61,917 bases of DNA from Virgibacillus_P tibetensis (GCF_036026595.1 NZ_JARZFX010000017.1:1-61917), one strand, 5' to 3'. Counted from the first letter of the stretch, positions 34,114-43,911 are shown. A program made the numbers and translations. Notes: a model not told the origin generated them from the sequence alone.

Positions 34114-36326
34114 CCCATAATTCGTTTAATTAAATCTTTCCATAATTGCGTAAGTTCCTGCGTTTTCCTATCACTTGCTTCGTTCTTATATAATATCTGC
34201 TCGAAATGAGCTGTTAGCTGACCCATTTCATTTGTTGCATAACGAGCATCAATACGTTTAGAGAATTCTCGTAACGTCTGATCCGGTTCCTTCTTAAACC
34301 CATAATGACTTAACACTTTTATTAAATGATGATACGCTTCCTGGTATGTTTTAGCATCCCGTTTATTTTTTAGCTTCATTTCCAGTGCTGCTGTCTGCAA
34401 GCGAAGTCTCATTTTATAGACTACGAATGCTAACAATGCTAAAAGGGCAATCCCAGCAGGTACATACCACCATTTAAAATTAAATGAATCCGTGTCCGTA
34501 CCAGCCATTACAGTTTCAGCTTCTTCTTCCTCTAACAGTTCCTCGGGCTGTTCCGGTCCTTCGACGTCCTGCGGTGATTCTAATATATCATCCTGTTCCT
34601 CTGACGTGGCCGTCTCCGAGTTCTCTTCCTCTACATGAAAGTCCGATAAGTTGGTGAAGCCCTGTGTTGGTTCAAAAGGTACCCAGCCTATCTCTGGAAA
34701 ATAAACCTCAACCCATGAATGGGCATTTGCATTTGTTACTTCATATACATCAAAAGAGGTTTCTGATTCTCCACCAGCGATGTCATGGGCAATCATCTCT
34801 CCACTAGTGAAGCCCTTTACCCACCTTGCCGGTATATCAAGTGTCCGGAGCATAACGACCATGGATGTAGAATAATTATCACAATAACCTACTTTAGAAT
34901 CGAATAAAAATTGATCGACATAATCTTCATCTCCTGATGGAACAGGTACATCTGTTGTCTCGTATTCGTATCCATTTTGTCCGAAATATCGTTCAATTGC
35001 ACGTGCTTTATCATAACGATTATCATAGGCAACAGTAAGCTCTTCCGATAACTCACCAATCCTGTCCGGCAAAGTTGATGGAAGCTGTGTATGTTGCTCC
35101 ACTATTTCTTCCGGATCATCTCCATTTACCTCTTTCAGTTGATTAATCGGGAAGGAAGGATGCTCATAAGCGAGCGTGTAGCTTTCCATGCTTGTCACTT
35201 CATTATTAACCTGTGTTTGAATTGCCTCCGTAATGTAGTCCAGCAAGTAGGTTCCACCAGCTGCATACACCTGATCAATTCCATAAGGATATAACAGCTT
35301 TTCGATCGCTGTAGTATTTTCATTAAACCTAAGCATGGTTTCAAGTCTTTTAGTTTCTACCCGATCTGTAAAAGTTTCTAAGGCAATAGAGCCATCGGAT
35401 TGCAGCTGATAATCAGGCTTAGCAGATGCCTCCCAGCCCTTTCCTGTATAAACATCCTTTGTTTCAATTCGCCAATAGTGTTCCGCTGCTACTGTTGCCT
35501 CAAAAACAGGTGTATAATCCTGAACGAATGAACCACCTAATCTGGAATCATCTTCTCCATAGCCAACCTTACGCACATTTCCTATACCTGAACCTCCCGC
35601 ATTTCCAGCGGTACTTGTAATAAACGGAACCGGATCTGGCCATTGGGGTTCGAACTTAGGTGCAGCAAAGCCGACTAGAGAAGCAAATAAGACAATTGTA
35701 ACAAGCGGAAGGATCCAAACTGGCGTTTTCTTTATCCAGGTAAATTGAATTGTTTCTTTGTCCAATTCTTTCATAAAATTAGCAATTCCCAGTGCTATAA
35801 AGGAAATGATAAATGCTCTCATAATGGAAATAGCACTGTCGTAAATAGTAAACGTATCAAGAACTGCCAGGTAAATGAACGTAAGTAAGACAAAAAGAAA
35901 TATACGTTTCATTACAACAAACCAGTAATGTAGTAAATAGCTCATTAACCAGATCAGCAGTAAAAATAAAACACTGCGAAATAAAGGCGTTAGATTATAC
36001 CATTGCTGACTAAATAGAGCTTGAATATTATAGGAGGTCTCTATAAAAAGTTGATCAAACCACAAACTGGTCATAAAGGCTGGTTCAAGAAATAAACCAT
36101 TTAAAATAAACAGTAAAGCAAACCCCTTTAGTAAAAATGAAAGCCACCATTTCATCTGCATCATCGAGATAAAAAAGCAAAACAATGTATAGATGAGGAA
36201 GACAGTTAGACTACTTGTGTCCGTAATATCCTTAATAGGATAGAGCCATTCCAAGAAAAGAAAAAAACCACAAATATACAAAATAGAAGTGTACAGGTAT
36301 GAACTATTATGATTTAAGCGATTCAT
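34110..36326 (-). CDS. yebA: membrane transglutaminase-like protein (YebA type)
   Basis: A 738-aa protein with about six N-terminal membrane helices (residues 10-230), an extracytoplasmic transglutaminase-like domain and one more helix near residue 625. The papain-like triad is visible: Cys in VGYCDNYSTSM, His in NAHSWVEVYFP and Asp/Glu in the following FEPTQG region. An acidic Glu-rich stretch precedes the last helix. It overlaps the DUF58 gene by 4 bp. In B. subtilis yeaC-yeaD-yebA form the same set. It probably works at the cell surface with the MoxR ATPase; the exact role is unknown. Confidence 0.87.
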   Translation of the reverse strand: MNRLNHNSSYLYTSILYICGFFLFLEWLYPIKDITDTSSLTVFLIYTLFCFFISMMQMKWWLSFLLKGFALLFILNGLFLEPAFMTSLWFDQLFIETSYNIQALFSQQWYNLTPLFRSVLFLLLIWLMSYLLHYWFVVMKRIFLFVLLTFIYLAVLDTFTIYDSAISIMRAFIISFIALGIANFMKELDKETIQFTWIKKTPVWILPLVTIVLFASLVGFAAPKFEPQWPDPVPFITSTAGNAGGSGIGNVRKVGYGEDDSRLGGSFVQDYTPVFEATVAAEHYWRIETKDVYTGKGWEASAKPDYQLQSDGSIALETFTDRVETKRLETMLRFNENTTAIEKLLYPYGIDQVYAAGGTYLLDYITEAIQTQVNNEVTSMESYTLAYEHPSFPINQLKEVNGDDPEEIVEQHTQLPSTLPDRIGELSEELTVAYDNRYDKARAIERYFGQNGYEYETTDVPVPSGDEDYVDQFLFDSKVGYCDNYSTSMVVMLRTLDIPARWVKGFTSGEMIAHDIAGGESETSFDVYEVTNANAHSWVEVYFPEIGWVPFEPTQGFTNLSDFHVEEENSETATSEEQDDILESPQDVEGPEQPEELLEEEEAETVMAGTDTDSFNFKWWYVPAGIALLALLAFVVYKMRLRLQTAALEMKLKNKRDAKTYQEAYHHLIKVLSHYGFKKEPDQTLREFSKRIDARYATNEMGQLTAHFEQILYKNEASDRKTQELTQLWKDLIKRIMG

Positions 36327-37591
36327 ATCATATTCACCTCTATTGGGTTTTTCATTAGCTGTTTCTCCGTAAGTAAATGAACACTCACACCCTCAAACTG
36401 AAGTTTTTGCATTGTGAGATAGTCCGTTTGAGATATTAATTTGGAAGATTGAACATAGATAACCACCACACGCTTTGTACGCTGCTTCATTTTTTGAATG
36501 GTCTCTTTAAATGAGTTCGTTATACGAGTCGTTATTATCATTACAATATTACTGCTTTCAAGCTTCATTACTTCCTCTTTTAACTTGTTGGAAAATACCT
36601 GACTTCCATTCGGCTGTATTCTTGTTAAATGTTGCCTTATCCAATCCTGCTGCTGGTAGTCATTTTGCTCTGGGAAATGAATTGAAGTTTCTCCAATGGA
36701 AAGCAGCCCAACGTTTGTTGATTGCCTTCGGATTTCCCGAATTAGAGAAATAGTTACTTCTACTGATGCTTCAAATGCTAAATAATTTATACCCTCATAA
36801 TAGCAGCTATCCAGGATCAATAAGATATCGGTACTTTTTTCCTGTTCAAATTCTTTTGTCATTACCTCATTTTTCCTTGCCGTTTGCTTCCAATCGATCC
36901 ATGAAAATTTATCTCCGGGCGCATATTCTCTGACTCCTGATGCGACATTTGTATTTTTTAAATTAAATGTATAGGAAGCAGCGGAACCCTGCTCGAAGTT
37001 GCTGAGTTGTTCAGTCATGTGAATAGCACGTGCTTTTGGATAGGCTACGAGTTTGTCAGAAATATTGAAAACATGTTCCTTTTTAACAAACCCAAATACA
37101 TCACCAGTTCTTATCCGGACTTTTTGAAGCGTGTGTTCTCCTCTTGGCACTTGTTCTATCTTGTACGTAATCTCAAACACACGGCGAAAGGAGGGGAATA
37201 CAATTTCTTTTATACTTCGATCGACCTTTAACTTGTTTGGTCGGTCCATGTACTGATATTTGTCGTTTCTGTTATCAATCTTCTTTAAAGTGGTCGGGAA
37301 TATTTCCTCACATATGCAATAATACAACGGAAAGGGAACAGACCGCCGTACCTGTAAGGTAACAGTAATCCCATCGCCCGCACGAATAACGTGATGAGAA
37401 AGTTTTCTCGTAACCTTCCAATTCTTCATCGGGTAAAGGAGTAAGGAAATATGATAGAGAAAAATTGGCAAAAAACTAAAAAACAGAAACCAACTGGTAA
37501 AACCACCCTGAAACATTGCGAATGAAAAGAGGAGTAGAAATAAAAAGAGAATAAAGACAAAATTCCCTATAAATTGTACTGTGCCCTTCAT
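36323..37591 (-). CDS. yeaD: DUF58 protein (YeaD type)
   Basis: A 422-aa protein with two N-terminal membrane helices (residues 8-55) and a DUF58/VWA-like domain. The signature GVREYAPGDKFSWIDWKQTARKN is near residue 215, then ILLILDS, a MIDAS-like strand. It overlaps both neighbours (one base with yeaC, four with yebA), so the three genes are translated together. DUF58 proteins partner with MoxR AAA ATPases. Confidence 0.87.
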   Translation of the reverse strand: MKGTVQFIGNFVFILFLFLLLFSFAMFQGGFTSWFLFFSFLPIFLYHISLLLYPMKNWKVTRKLSHHVIRAGDGITVTLQVRRSVPFPLYYCICEEIFPTTLKKIDNRNDKYQYMDRPNKLKVDRSIKEIVFPSFRRVFEITYKIEQVPRGEHTLQKVRIRTGDVFGFVKKEHVFNISDKLVAYPKARAIHMTEQLSNFEQGSAASYTFNLKNTNVASGVREYAPGDKFSWIDWKQTARKNEVMTKEFEQEKSTDILLILDSCYYEGINYLAFEASVEVTISLIREIRRQSTNVGLLSIGETSIHFPEQNDYQQQDWIRQHLTRIQPNGSQVFSNKLKEEVMKLESSNIVMIITTRITNSFKETIQKMKQRTKRVVVIYVQSSKLISQTDYLTMQKLQFEGVSVHLLTEKQLMKNPIEVNMI

Positions 37592-38553
37592 TAACTAAAT
37601 TCCTTCCGAATAGGGATATGGGTAGTTTTAACAATAGATGCTATAATTTGTTCACTCGTAAGACCTTCATATTTAGCTTCAGAAGTTAAAATAATCCGGT
37701 GGGATAACACAAATGGCGCCAGGAACTTTACATCATCAGGTAGCACATAATCTCTGCCGTAAATATACGCGTATGCTTTTGCAGCTTTCATTAAAGCAAT
37801 TGAACCCCTTGGACTTACTCCAAGAAAGATCGACGTATGGGATCTCGTGTTGCTTACTAGATTTATAATGTAGTGCTGGACATTTTTATCAATATAAACT
37901 TCTTTCACTTCATTTTGAATGTCTACTAGTTCGTTTCTTGACATTACTGCTTCTATTGTTTCAATTGGGTGATTTCTTGAAGTACGCTCCAATAAATCCA
38001 ACTCATTTGCAAAGGACGGGTAGCCCATCTTAAGTTTTATAATAAATCGATCTAGCTGAGCCTCCGGTAACGGGTAGGTTCCTTCATATTCAATTGGATT
38101 TTGGGTTGCCATAACAAAAAAGGGCTGTTTAAGTGGAATTGTATTGCCATCTACAGTTACGTTTTTCTCTTCCATTCCTTCTAGAAGTGATGACTGTGTC
38201 TTAGGAGAAGTACGATTAATTTCATCAGCTAGTATAATATTCCCTAAAATGGGTCCTCCACGAAATTCAAATTCCATTTCTTTTGGGTTATAAATGGAGA
38301 TACCTGTTACATCTGATGGCAATAAGTCGGGAGTAAATTGGATTCTTCTAAAATCACAATCTAATGATTTTGCCAAGGTTCGAACCAGCATCGTTTTCCC
38401 AACACCCGGAACATCCTCCAAGAGGACATGGCCTTGTGCCAATAAAGCAACTAAGCTTAATGTGGCAACATCCTCCTTCCCTATAATTACTTTATTTATA
38501 TTGGTTATTACTTTTGCTACCTTTTCATTATAAACCGTTGTTTCCTGCATCAT
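37591..38553 (-). CDS. yeaC: MoxR-family AAA+ ATPase (YeaC type)
   Basis: A 320-aa cytoplasmic ATPase. Walker A is GVGKTMLVR near residue 50, Walker B is ILADEINRTSPKTQSSLLEGMEE written in the usual MoxR form, and sensor 1 lies in FVMATQNP. It is the first gene of the yeaC-yeaD-yebA operon. MoxR proteins act as chaperones for VWA/DUF58 partners. The 400-bp gap upstream contains no gene. Confidence 0.9.
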   Translation of the reverse strand: MMQETTVYNEKVAKVITNINKVIIGKEDVATLSLVALLAQGHVLLEDVPGVGKTMLVRTLAKSLDCDFRRIQFTPDLLPSDVTGISIYNPKEMEFEFRGGPILGNIILADEINRTSPKTQSSLLEGMEEKNVTVDGNTIPLKQPFFVMATQNPIEYEGTYPLPEAQLDRFIIKLKMGYPSFANELDLLERTSRNHPIETIEAVMSRNELVDIQNEVKEVYIDKNVQHYIINLVSNTRSHTSIFLGVSPRGSIALMKAAKAYAYIYGRDYVLPDDVKFLAPFVLSHRIILTSEAKYEGLTSEQIIASIVKTTHIPIRKEFS

Positions 38554-38822
38554 AAATCTAACCCCTCTCTGCTGAACACATTACTGCTATAGATACTATA
38601 ACTATACTAAAAAAGACCTATGAAGTAAAAGCATTCTTGCAGTTTAATACATGAACATTATTAACAGTTAAAGAGATTTCTATACTAATTAGAAGCCGAT
38701 GTTCCTGCTTCTCGGTTAATATCATCATCCAACTCAATATGGAAGCCGAAATTAAAGTAAGAGAACCTTTTTACTGTTTTCTTTCCGCGTTTGGGTCTTC
38801 ATTGCCTCATTTTACTTAACAA

Positions 38823-38858
38823 AAACAAAAAAATAGCAGGAAAATTTACCTGCTATTT
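38823..38858 (-). terminator. terminator of the abgT-like gene
   Basis: AAATAGCAGG and CCTGCTATTT form a 10-bp stem; the minus strand continues TTTTGTTTTTG. It lies 108 bp past the stop. The remaining DNA from 38554 to 38820 shows nothing recognised. Confidence 0.75.
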
Positions 38859-38965
38859 CTATTCTGAATTTCAATGATAATCCTTAAATGGTTTGGATTA
38901 TTTTTTGCTTGCACCCCAAAAGGGAACCGGTTATCCATATTGGTGATGCATTTATAGTAGTATTA

Positions 38966-40495
38966 TTAATTATTGTATAAAATTGGTGACCCAGGTCCCA
39001 GATCTATACCTAATAACATCCAACCAACTAAGATAATTGTCCACCCAACCAAGAAGTAGATTGTGTAAGGGAACATAACGGAAATAAGTGTTCCAATACC
39101 CATGTTTTTATTATACTTTTGAGCAAAGGCAATTATAATTGCAAAGTAAGTCATTAGTGGTGTAATAATATTTGTTGTAGAATCCGCAACACGATATGCC
39201 ATTTGAGTTAACTCTGGTGAATAACCCAGTTGCATCATGATTGGAACAAATACTGGAGCCATCATCGCCCATTTAGCCGAAGCACTACCAATAAATAAAT
39301 TGATAAATGCAGCAATAAGGATAAACATTAAGATCAATGGAATTCCAGAAAGGTTAATACTATCAAGGAATTCAGCGCCGAATACCCCGATAACCAGTCC
39401 CATATTCGATTCTGCAAAATATGCCACAAACTGACCTGCTGTAAATGCTAGAACAATAAACATTCCCATGGAAGCCATTGTATCTGACATTTGATTCGCG
39501 ACATCTTTATCATTACGAATTACTTTTGTAACTATTCCATAAACAAGACCAGGAATTAAGAACAAAATCGTAATAATCGGTACTAAAGAGCTCATGAAAG
39601 GCGACTGGATAATTGCTCCACCTTCACCACGCATTGGCGCGTTTTCCGGTACAATTAAAAGTGCCACTAAAATTACTGAAACTGCGATGGAAACTCCAGA
39701 CCAGATAAGTCCTTTTTTCTCGATTGCATTAAGTCCCTCTAATTTTTCACGGAACTCACCTTTATACTCGCCTAAACGAGGTTCTACAACACGTTCTGTA
39801 ACCCATGCACCTATAAATGTTAGTACAAAGACAGAAACGATAATAAAGTAATAATTCATTGCGATATTCATATCCGCTGCATATGCTGGATCAATAATAC
39901 TAGCTGCAGCTATTGTCATTTCACCCAACATTGCATCTGTTGCAGACAAGAAGAGGTTCGCACTAAATCCTGCCGAAACCCCAGCAAATGCCGCTGCCAG
40001 TCCAGCTAACGGGTGACGTCCCAATGCAGCAAATATAACTGCTCCAAGTGGCGGTAGAACTACATATCCCGCATCAGAAGCAACACTTGACATAATACCT
40101 GCAAAAACCAAGCCCGCAGTAATCAGGCGGTTTGGTACAGACAAAACAAAACCACGCAACGTTGCACTAATAAGTCCTGTTCTTTCTGCTACACCAATAC
40201 CAAGCATTGTTACGAGCACAACTCCAAGTGGTGCGAAACCGATGAAGTTATCTGTCATACTAGTGAATATATACTGAATACCTTCTGCACTCAGTAAGTT
40301 ATTAACCTCTACCATTTCCCCTTCATTACCAGGATGCTCAACACTTATCCCAAAGGAAGAAATGATTGCTGATAATGCTAAAACTGCTAAAGCTAATATT
40401 GCGAACAATGTGACAGGATGAGGTAATTTGTTACCTACTGTTTCTATCCCATCCAAAAAGCGTTGAAATACGCCTTTCTTCTTCATCTTTTCCAT
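38966..40495 (-). CDS. AbgT-family transporter
   Basis: A 509-aa membrane protein with about nine to ten helices plus re-entrant loops. AGYVVLPPLGAVIFAALGRHPLAGLAA and the FINLFIGSASAKWAMMAPVFVP block are AbgT hallmarks. In E. coli AbgT imports p-aminobenzoyl-glutamate; other members export sulfonamide-like antifolates. GAGGGGAAG precedes the ATG. An amidase gene lies 173 bp upstream on the same strand and could process an imported amide, although it is not the AbgAB peptidase. Confidence 0.88.
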   Translation of the reverse strand: MEKMKKKGVFQRFLDGIETVGNKLPHPVTLFAILALAVLALSAIISSFGISVEHPGNEGEMVEVNNLLSAEGIQYIFTSMTDNFIGFAPLGVVLVTMLGIGVAERTGLISATLRGFVLSVPNRLITAGLVFAGIMSSVASDAGYVVLPPLGAVIFAALGRHPLAGLAAAFAGVSAGFSANLFLSATDAMLGEMTIAAASIIDPAYAADMNIAMNYYFIIVSVFVLTFIGAWVTERVVEPRLGEYKGEFREKLEGLNAIEKKGLIWSGVSIAVSVILVALLIVPENAPMRGEGGAIIQSPFMSSLVPIITILFLIPGLVYGIVTKVIRNDKDVANQMSDTMASMGMFIVLAFTAGQFVAYFAESNMGLVIGVFGAEFLDSINLSGIPLILMFILIAAFINLFIGSASAKWAMMAPVFVPIMMQLGYSPELTQMAYRVADSTTNIITPLMTYFAIIIAFAQKYNKNMGIGTLISVMFPYTIYFLVGWTIILVGWMLLGIDLGPGSPILYNN

Positions 40496-40668
40496 CTATT
40501 CTTCCCCTCTCGTTGCCAAATCGATAATATTCAGATAATAGAATGCAGATAATTCCGTTGCAAAATCCATTATATAGGTGAAGGAGTAATATTAAAACAC
40601 TAAATCAATAAGTAAAAATAATGAAAGTTTTCACAAGGTTTGCCCTTGGAAGTCAATTCCATTTTAAA

Positions 40669-42189
40669 CTACTTGATAGAATCCTTAACTTTATTTACCA
40701 TAAATGGATTACTTCTTATATCAACCCAAAGGTCACTTAATTCCATTTGATGTGCAAGCTGCAATAATTCCATCTCTCCCCCTTTGGGTGCCATAACTTG
40801 TACACCTATTGGCATTCCATTATTCGATAAATGTAAGGGTACAGACATCGCAGGCTGTCCAGTCAAATTTGCAAGCTGGGTAAATGGTGTGTACGTTAAG
40901 CTTGGTAAGAACATGTCATAAATTAAAGCCTGCTGCTCGCTTTTATTAATTTCTGTAATTTTGCGGCGTAATTGTTCCTGGTCTTCCCTGGAATGGGTTA
41001 GCTCCCCAACCTGTGGTGCTGTATAGGCTGTAGCAGGTGTTATATAAAAATCATACGTCTGATGAAAGGCTGCCATTTGCGCAGCTGCTTCATCCCAGGA
41101 TGCGATGCTGGATGAAAAGGCTGCTGCTGAAACAGACTTCCCAGCCTCATTCAGTAACCATGTTTCAATCTCTACATCATCAGAGGTGATTGCTCTACCA
41201 ATAGCTTGCTCCAATTTACTGACTAGGGTAGAGATCTCACCACTATTCATTATGTAATAGTTTTCCATAAGCTGGATACCATCGACTCCGTTATCTTTTT
41301 CTTCAACGATGAATCCTTCTTTTTCTAACCATTTTACTGTTTTTTCTACAGCTTCCTTTGCATCTGCTGAAACCGGTGTTCCTACAGGCGACTCAGTGGT
41401 GTATGCTACTCTTCGTTTCTTTTTGAGTGGATACACCATTTCTGCTTTATAACTTCCTGGATAAAGTGGGGTCTGAAATGCAGCTTCAGGCTGTACAGTC
41501 TGAAGGATGTCCAGCATGGAAGCACTATCCCGGACAGTTTTACTTAATACAAAGTCAATCGATGCACCATGCCATTGGCGACCTGCACCCGGACCTACTG
41601 GCGTGCGACCACGTGTTGGCTTAAGTCCAAACAAGCCACTAAAAGATGCAGGTATACGAATGGATCCTCCACCGTCACTCGCTCCTGCCAGTGGGACAAT
41701 CCCAGAAGCAATTGCTGCTGCAGCCCCTCCACTGGATCCCCCTGGCGAATAATCAGGATTCCATGGGTTTCTTGTTGGACCATACAGTTCGGGCTCCGAT
41801 ATATTTTTAAGTCCAAATTCAGGTGTGTTGGTGTGTCCTATAAATCGGAAGCCAGCTTCACGAATTTTTTTTACAAGATTAGAGTCCTGATCGGCAATAG
41901 TCGATTTTAATAACTTAGACCCGGATGTAAGTGACTCCCCCTTTAGCGCCTGTGATATATTCTTCAATAATATGGGGACGCCGGCGAAAGGCTGGTCGGT
42001 ATTAAACATGTTAGTAGCCTCATCAAAAACTTTATCTTTTCGGTGATGTGTAACAGCATTTAATGAAGGATTGACTTTCTCCATTTGTTCAAAACTTAAT
42101 GTAAGCAATTCTTCCGATTTTACTTCTTTATTGCGAATCAGCTCCGACATATCTGTTGCATCTAGTTTCTGGTATGTTTGCAAATCCAT
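40669..42189 (-). CDS. amidase signature family enzyme
   Basis: A 506-aa amidase. The Ser-cisSer-Lys triad is present: Lys in PILLKNI, the cis-Ser in the GGSSGGAAAA loop and the nucleophile Ser in GGGSIRIPASFSG. AGAGGTG lies before the ATG. The sequence is closest in style to Bacillus amidases and not to GatA, which lies in gatCAB operons. It should hydrolyse a carboxamide of unknown structure. The 21-bp minisatellite ends 86 bp upstream and may affect its promoter. Confidence 0.87.
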   Translation of the reverse strand: MDLQTYQKLDATDMSELIRNKEVKSEELLTLSFEQMEKVNPSLNAVTHHRKDKVFDEATNMFNTDQPFAGVPILLKNISQALKGESLTSGSKLLKSTIADQDSNLVKKIREAGFRFIGHTNTPEFGLKNISEPELYGPTRNPWNPDYSPGGSSGGAAAAIASGIVPLAGASDGGGSIRIPASFSGLFGLKPTRGRTPVGPGAGRQWHGASIDFVLSKTVRDSASMLDILQTVQPEAAFQTPLYPGSYKAEMVYPLKKKRRVAYTTESPVGTPVSADAKEAVEKTVKWLEKEGFIVEEKDNGVDGIQLMENYYIMNSGEISTLVSKLEQAIGRAITSDDVEIETWLLNEAGKSVSAAAFSSSIASWDEAAAQMAAFHQTYDFYITPATAYTAPQVGELTHSREDQEQLRRKITEINKSEQQALIYDMFLPSLTYTPFTQLANLTGQPAMSVPLHLSNNGMPIGVQVMAPKGGEMELLQLAHQMELSDLWVDIRSNPFMVNKVKDSIK

Positions 42190-42274
42190 AATTGCACCTC
42201 TTTTATAAGTATTATCTCTCTTCTAGTCTATCATTGACTGTGAAGGAACCCAAAAAAGTTGACCAAGCTCTTCG

Positions 42275-42543
42275 GCTGTCTCCCGTTTGGCGGGTGCTGT
42301 CTCCCGTTTGGCGGGTGCTGTCTCCCGTTTGAGGGTAGCTGTCTCCCGTGTTGGAGCCGCGCTCTCCCGTTTGGCAGGTGCTGTCTCCCGTGTTGGAGCC
42401 GCGCTCTCCCGTTTGGCAGGTGCTCTGTCCCGTTTGGGGGGTGCTGTCTCCCGTTTGGCGGGTGCTGTCTCCCGTTTGAGGGGTGCTGTCTCCCGTGTTG
42501 GAGCCGCGCTCTCCCGTTTGGCAGGTGCTGTCTCCCGACTTAC
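42275..42543. repeat. 21-bp minisatellite, about 13 units
   Basis: On the minus strand the unit is close to CGGGAGACAGCACCCGCCAAA, with variants such as CGGGAGAGCGCGGCTCCAACA. Because 21 is a multiple of three, several frames stay open on both strands (for example RETAPAK repeats on minus), but none has a proper start. It fills the gap between the germination operon and the amidase gene. Composition is far more GC-rich than its surroundings. No spacers, so it is not CRISPR. Confidence 0.9.
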
Positions 42544-42556
42544 GGGCTTCCCATTC

Positions 42557-42718
42557 TTATTTCCTCTCATTATCATATTCCTCATTTTTCCATGGGGGAT
42601 CTCCATACTCATGTAATTTCTTGTTAATTTTATAAAAAAGATAGGGAATTAAAAAAGCTAATATCGTGCAGAAAATAGTTACTCCATCAGGTATTCTTTC
42701 CATAATTTGTTCCCACAT
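42557..42718 (-). CDS. small single-pass membrane protein at the end of the ger operon
   Basis: A 53-aa gene too short for routine calling. It begins MWEQIMERIPDG, has one membrane helix (about residues 13-29, VTIFCTILAFLIPYLFY) and a charged tail ending KNEEYDNERK. Its ATG overlaps the gerC stop as TAATG, which signals translational coupling. Small membrane genes of this kind accompany gerABC operons in other spore formers (GerD-subunit-like), and it may tune the germinant receptor. The repeat array starts 14 bp after its stop. Confidence 0.72.
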   Translation of the reverse strand: MWEQIMERIPDGVTIFCTILAFLIPYLFYKINKKLHEYGDPPWKNEEYDNERK

Positions 42719-43911
42719 TATTGATCACCATTTTGATTGCTATTAATATTATCTGTAGCACCTGGTTTTTCAATCTTCACATCTGCTGAAACGTTAATCG
42801 TACTTTGTGAAAAATAATTCGCACCCTGATCCCAGTCGCCCTCTATTGTTTGCCACATATCATAATGGCGTTGGTATAGGAGGTCACTGATACCCAGTAC
42901 ATCAACTTTTAATTCACCTTGTACTTTTTCTATTGTTTGTTGAGCTAGTTCCTCAACTTTCTTTGCAGCTGCTTCTTCAATTTTTGTGAAGTAGTTTCTG
43001 TCTAAGACACTCTTATTTCCAAACGTTTCTGCAATCTTCCCTTCTAACTCCATTTTCACCGAGATTTTCAGGTTTTCCTTGTCTTTACCTTCCACTTTAA
43101 TATTACTTTTTATATCTGCAAGCTCTATCGTTATCAAATCTCCACCTACCTCAACTTTTATCGTTCCTCCTTTAATCTTTTCTATTATAAAACCTAATCC
43201 TTTGGTTTCATCGTTGTTTAATATCTCCAACATTTGATTATTTTTTCCTTGAAAAACTCCCACTCCTTCGTACTTGATATTATCACCAGCAACAAAAACG
43301 CTTGGAATAACATAGCTTCGATTACTCAAAAGGTATTCCTGTACCTCACCAATATGGATTGGTTCGATAGATCCTCCAGTTTTATAGCTGTTTTCCATAA
43401 CTGACTTAATATACATAGCAGGAAGATCTTCATTATCTGGTTTTATATAGAGAACTTCCTTTGCTTCTCCTTTAGAAATTGATAATTTCACACTTCTTCG
43501 CATCTCATGATCTCGGAGAAAAACATCCATAATACTGGCAAATAGATCGGGTTCCTCCACTACTTCCTCTGAAATGATAATAACCTTTAAATGTGGGTAA
43601 TAAGCCTCTCTGCTTGCTAACTTGGACATTTCACGACTAATATCAAATACACTTTCCCCGCTTACTGATAAGTTCATAAAGGGCTCCTGGTTACCTCCAC
43701 CACTTTGTGTAGAAGCACTCATCCCAGCTGGCACAACAAATTGAGTTGTTAACATTATTTTATATTCTCCATTATCTAGTTTCTCTACTAAATCAATAGC
43801 CGACCCTACCGCAAAACCACGTTCTTCGATTTCCATTCTATCCCAACAGGAAGTAAGTGGCATAAGTAACCCCAACGTAAGAAGCAAGCAAATTCCTCTA
43901 CTTTTTCCCAT
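42718..43911 (-). CDS. spore germination lipoprotein, Ger(x)C family
   Basis: A 397-aa C subunit of a germinant receptor. The signal peptide ends in a lipobox LTSC with Cys22, followed by WDRMEIEERG, the usual start of mature GerC proteins. It is held on the outer face of the spore inner membrane. The start overlaps the B-subunit gene by 14 bp. The operon type (gerA, gerB, gerK, yfk or ynd) cannot be settled by eye. Confidence 0.9.
   Translation of the reverse strand: MGKSRGICLLLTLGLLMPLTSCWDRMEIEERGFAVGSAIDLVEKLDNGEYKIMLTTQFVVPAGMSASTQSGGGNQEPFMNLSVSGESVFDISREMSKLASREAYYPHLKVIIISEEVVEEPDLFASIMDVFLRDHEMRRSVKLSISKGEAKEVLYIKPDNEDLPAMYIKSVMENSYKTGGSIEPIHIGEVQEYLLSNRSYVIPSVFVAGDNIKYEGVGVFQGKNNQMLEILNNDETKGLGFIIEKIKGGTIKVEVGGDLITIELADIKSNIKVEGKDKENLKISVKMELEGKIAETFGNKSVLDRNYFTKIEEAAAKKVEELAQQTIEKVQGELKVDVLGISDLLYQRHYDMWQTIEGDWDQGANYFSQSTINVSADVKIEKPGATDNINSNQNGDQ

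Noticed and set aside
42275..42543. CRISPR array
   Set aside because: Units are contiguous 21-mers without unique spacers, and no cas genes are in the window.
42223..42627. Repeat-encoded proteins on both strands (RETAPAK-type on minus, GCCLPFGG and AVSRLAG types on plus)
   Set aside because: The 21-bp unit keeps several frames open by arithmetic. No ribosome site, and the minus frame overlaps the real 53-aa ger gene in another frame.
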